This document shows positions 61,666-64,000 of a DNA stretch of 64,000 nt, one piece after another. The position numbers and the translations under genes were made by a program. The stretch is from Ensifer sp. Root278 (GTDB lineage: Bacteria; Pseudomonadota; Alphaproteobacteria; Rhizobiales; Rhizobiaceae): contig NZ_LMJJ01000040.1 in the NCBI RefSeq assembly GCF_001429285.1, positions 292,281 through 356,280 on the forward strand, given 5' to 3'. Positions within the stretch are counted from its first letter, which is position 1. Each line of letters begins with the position of its first letter. The notes beneath the pieces were generated by a model. It was not told where the DNA came from. It did not search any database and was given only the letters and a program-made list of their open reading frames with translations.

Positions 61666-63456
61666 ATGACTATCAACTTGCAGAAGCCGGATATCACGGA
61701 GCTGAAGCCGCGCATCACCGTCTTTGGCGTGGGTGGTGGCGGTGGCAACGCCGTCAACAACATGATCACTGCAGGCCTCCAGGGCGTCGATTTCGTCGTC
61801 GCCAACACCGATGCCCAGGCACTGACCATGACCAAGGCCGAGCGCATCATCCAGATGGGCGTCGCCGTCACCGAAGGTCTCGGCGCCGGTTCGCAGCCGG
61901 AAGTCGGCCGCGCGGCCGCCGAAGAGTGCATCGATGAGATCATCGACCACCTGAACGGCACCCACATGTGCTTCGTCACCGCCGGCATGGGCGGCGGCAC
62001 CGGCACGGGTGCAGCCCCGATCGTTGCCCAGGCCGCCCGCAACAAGGGCATCCTGACGGTCGGCGTCGTCACCAAGCCGTTCCATTTCGAAGGCGCGCGC
62101 CGCATGCGCCTCGCTGACCAGGGCATTGCCGAACTGCAGAAGTCGGTCGACACCCTGATCGTCATCCCGAACCAGAACCTCTTCCGCATCGCCAACGACC
62201 GCACCACCTTTGCGGACGCCTTCGCGATGGCCGACCAGGTTCTCTATTCGGGCGTTGCCTGCATCACAGACCTCATGGTCAAGGAAGGCCTCATCAACCT
62301 CGACTTCGCCGACGTCCGCTCGGTGATGCGTGAAATGGGCCGCGCCATGATGGGTACCGGCGAAGCTTCGGGCGAAGGCCGCGCACTGGCCGCTGCCGAA
62401 GCCGCGATCGCCAACCCGCTGCTCGACGAGACCTCGATGAAGGGCGCCCAGGGCCTCCTGATCTCGATCACCGGTGGCCGCGACCTGACGCTGTTCGAAC
62501 TCGACGAAGCTGCAACCCGTATTCGCGAAGAAGTCGACCCGGATGCCAACATCATCCTCGGCGCGACGTTCGACGAAGAACTCGAAGGCCTGATCCGCGT
62601 CTCGGTCGTCGCCACCGGCATCGACCGCACGGCCGCGGAGGTAGCGGGTCGTTCCGCTGACTTTCGTCCGGTAGCAGCCAAGCCGGTCGTCCGTCCCTCG
62701 GCCGCCATTCCTGCCCAGCAGTCGCAGCCGGTCGCCCAGCACCAGCCGGCCCCGGTTCACCAGCCGGTGATGCAGCAGCCGGTCGCCCAGCCGGTGCAGC
62801 AGCCGGTCCAGCAGCAGCCGTCTGTCGATCACATCGCGGCTGCGATCCGCGAAGCCGAAATGGAGCGCGAGCTCGATATCGCGACCCGCACCGCCCAGGC
62901 ACAGGTCCAGGCTCCGGCTCAGCCGGCGCATGACGAGAACTTCCGTCCCCAGAGCAAGCTTTTCGCCGGTGCAGCACCGGTAGAGGCCGCTCCGGTGATG
63001 CGCCAGCCGCAGCCGCAGATGCAGCCGGTTCAGGCCCAGCCTCAGCCGCAGCCGGTCATGCGCCAGGAGCCCGTTGCTCCGGTCATGCGCCAGCAGCCGG
63101 AACAGGTTCGCATGCCGAAGGTCGAAGACTTTCCGCCAGTTGTGAAGGCCGAGATGGACCGCCGCGCCCAGCCGGCAGCCCCGATCGCGGAAGAGCGTGG
63201 CCCGATGGGTCTCCTCAACCGCATCACCAGCTCGCTTGGCCTGCGTGAGCGCGAACAGACCCCAGCGGCCGCCGACATGACGGCTTCCGCACCGACCGCT
63301 GCTTCCCAGCAGCGCCGGCCGCTCTCGCCGGAAGCGAGCCTCTATGCGCCGCGTCGCGGCCAGCTTGACGATCACGGTCGCGTTTCGCAGCAGACGCGCC
63401 CGCAAGAAGATGATCAGCTCGAAATCCCGGCGTTCCTGCGCCGTCAGTCGAACTGA
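61666..63456 (+). CDS. ftsZ: Cell division protein FtsZ with long Q/P-rich linker
   Basis: 596 aa tubulin-like GTPase forming the Z-ring. The GTP-binding domain holds [20 protein letters not shown] and [12 protein letters not shown] near residue 109. The catalytic T7 loop region [11 protein letters not shown] is intact. Residues ~330-580 are an unusually long linker with many Gln-Pro-Val repeats ([19 protein letters not shown]). The conserved C-terminal peptide is [10 protein letters not shown], which binds FtsA and other partners. Such linkers are normal for rhizobial FtsZ1. It has its own 106-base upstream gap and a terminator after it. Confidence 0.97.
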   Translation: MTINLQKPDITELKPRITVFGVGGGGGNAVNNMITAGLQGVDFVVANTDAQALTMTKAERIIQMGVAVTEGLGAGSQPEVGRAAAEECIDEIIDHLNGTHMCFVTAGMGGGTGTGAAPIVAQAARNKGILTVGVVTKPFHFEGARRMRLADQGIAELQKSVDTLIVIPNQNLFRIANDRTTFADAFAMADQVLYSGVACITDLMVKEGLINLDFADVRSVMREMGRAMMGTGEASGEGRALAAAEAAIANPLLDETSMKGAQGLLISITGGRDLTLFELDEAATRIREEVDPDANIILGATFDEELEGLIRVSVVATGIDRTAAEVAGRSADFRPVAAKPVVRPSAAIPAQQSQPVAQHQPAPVHQPVMQQPVAQPVQQPVQQQPSVDHIAAAIREAEMERELDIATRTAQAQVQAPAQPAHDENFRPQSKLFAGAAPVEAAPVMRQPQPQMQPVQAQPQPQPVMRQEPVAPVMRQQPEQVRMPKVEDFPPVVKAEMDRRAQPAAPIAEERGPMGLLNRITSSLGLREREQTPAAADMTASAPTAASQQRRPLSPEASLYAPRRGQLDDHGRVSQQTRPQEDDQLEIPAFLRRQSN

Positions 63457-63486
63457 TTGGAAGGCCCGTTCCTTCACCTTGCCGAA

Positions 63487-63515
63487 TGCCCGGGCAACTG
63501 CCCGGGCATTTTTGC
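63487..63515 (+). terminator. Rho-independent terminator after ftsZ
   Basis: TGCCCGGGC (63488-63496), loop AAC, GCCCGGGCA, followed by TTTTTGCATTTTC. It lies about 30 bases after the ftsZ stop. Confidence 0.8.
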
Positions 63516-63790
63516 ATTTTCTTCATCATTTCAGATGTTTGATTCGATGTTGCGGACCGTCGCAAATACGTAACAAAGCGAAACGAACAGTGATTTGGAA
63601 TGGTGCCTCCAAACTCCTATTTTCAGACTCGGAATTGGGGACGCATGCGATTCGATCAAGCGCTGTCTGTTCGAAACGCAGAGGATCGGATTTTGCTCCG
63701 AGACTCTCGGGCGCCTTGTTTGTGCCCTGAAGTTCGCTGCGTCCGCCAGCAGGTTTTGGCCATCGGCCACAGGTATTGAAAGTGACGAGA
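63516..63790 (+). other. ftsZ-lpxC intergenic region
   Basis: About 275 bases without a gene or strong repeat. Presumably it holds the lpxC promoter; no clear -35/-10 pair was identified. Confidence 0.4.
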
Positions 63791-64000
63791 ATGGGAATCG
63801 AATTGCTCGGGTTTCAGACGACGATTGCAAACCCGGTAACGCTGAAGGGAAATGGCGTTCACTCGGGTGCAGAAGTGTCGATCACCTTCCATCCGGCGGA
63901 AGCCGATGCGGGCATCGTTTTCCAGCGCGTTCTCGCCAATGGCCGGATCAGCGAATACAAGGCGGTTTCCTCGCAGGTCGGCAACACCGATCTCTGCACC
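63791..64000 (+). CDS. lpxC: UDP-3-O-acyl-N-acetylglucosamine deacetylase, N-terminal part
   Basis: First 70 codons, cut by the window end. LLGFQTTIANPVTLKGNGVHSGAEVSITFHPA is the conserved LpxC N-terminus (the GVHSG turn binds substrate), and NTDLCT follows. LpxC catalyses the first committed step of lipid A synthesis and is the standard gene after ftsZ in proteobacteria. ATG 63791 is used; GTG 63782 is in frame and could extend it by three residues. The zinc-binding residues lie beyond the window. Confidence 0.93.
   Translation, partial: MGIELLGFQTTIANPVTLKGNGVHSGAEVSITFHPAEADAGIVFQRVLANGRISEYKAVSSQVGNTDLCT

Noticed and set aside
1-64000. CRISPR arrays, prophage, insertion sequences, toxin-antitoxin or other defence genes
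   Set aside because: Searched by eye: no spaced short repeats of CRISPR type, no transposase, integrase or phage genes; repeats present are RIME1, mosaic and REP-like only.

Overview
The window looks like a chromosomal segment of a Rhizobiales bacterium, most likely Ensifer/Sinorhizobium. The main reasons are high-GC coding with few gaps, a complete alphaproteobacterial dcw (division and cell wall) cluster followed by lpxC, an FtsZ with a very long Q/P-rich linker, the betaine-lipid pair btaA-btaB, a PPi-dependent phosphofructokinase, an ArsR-methyltransferase regulator next to metF, and at least six copies of a ~105-bp two-palindrome intergenic repeat that matches the architecture of the rhizobial RIME1 family. 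The genus rests on recognised gene order and repeat type, not on a database search.

Left part (1-23.2 kb): the end of an amino-acid permease, then a glutamine-synthetase-like ligase, an aldehyde dehydrogenase and an iron alcohol dehydrogenase, which together look like a gamma-glutamylation route for an amine or amino alcohol. Next come two tandem VirC1/ParA-like ATPases with duplicated promoters, two tandem RIME1 copies and a soluble globin-coupled chemoreceptor. Then follow small metabolic genes, an L,D-transpeptidase, a TPP enzyme/EamA/lipase operon, an RNase T2 with an altered active site, ettA, and an autoregulated-looking arsR-methyltransferase/metF operon with a 22-bp operator.

Middle part (23.2-40.2 kb): EamA and LysE exporters; several peptidoglycan hydrolases (MltB-like, GH25 lysozyme, two SLT proteins, an amidase); btaAB; a GGDEF protein with a degenerate EAL domain; pfp; djlA. 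The intergenic regions here hold the least expected signals: a 25-codon membrane-peptide gene, a run of perfect hairpins at 24.75-24.92 kb, a nested hairpin covering the lysE ribosome-binding site, and a junction-like RNA leader before an SLT gene.

Right part (40.3-64 kb): rnpB, then mraZ-rsmH-ftsL-ftsI-murE-murF-[RIME1]-mraY-murD-ftsW-murG-murC-murB, an inserted MFS transporter (opposite strand) and aqpZ, then ddl-ftsQ-ftsA-ftsZ and the start of lpxC. mraZ is preceded by four direct repeats with exact 10-bp period, the expected MraZ operator. These genes make lipid II, flip or polymerise it and build the Z-ring; many overlap by a few bases or have tight spacing. All hairpins and operator sites were found by eye; no folding or search program was run.
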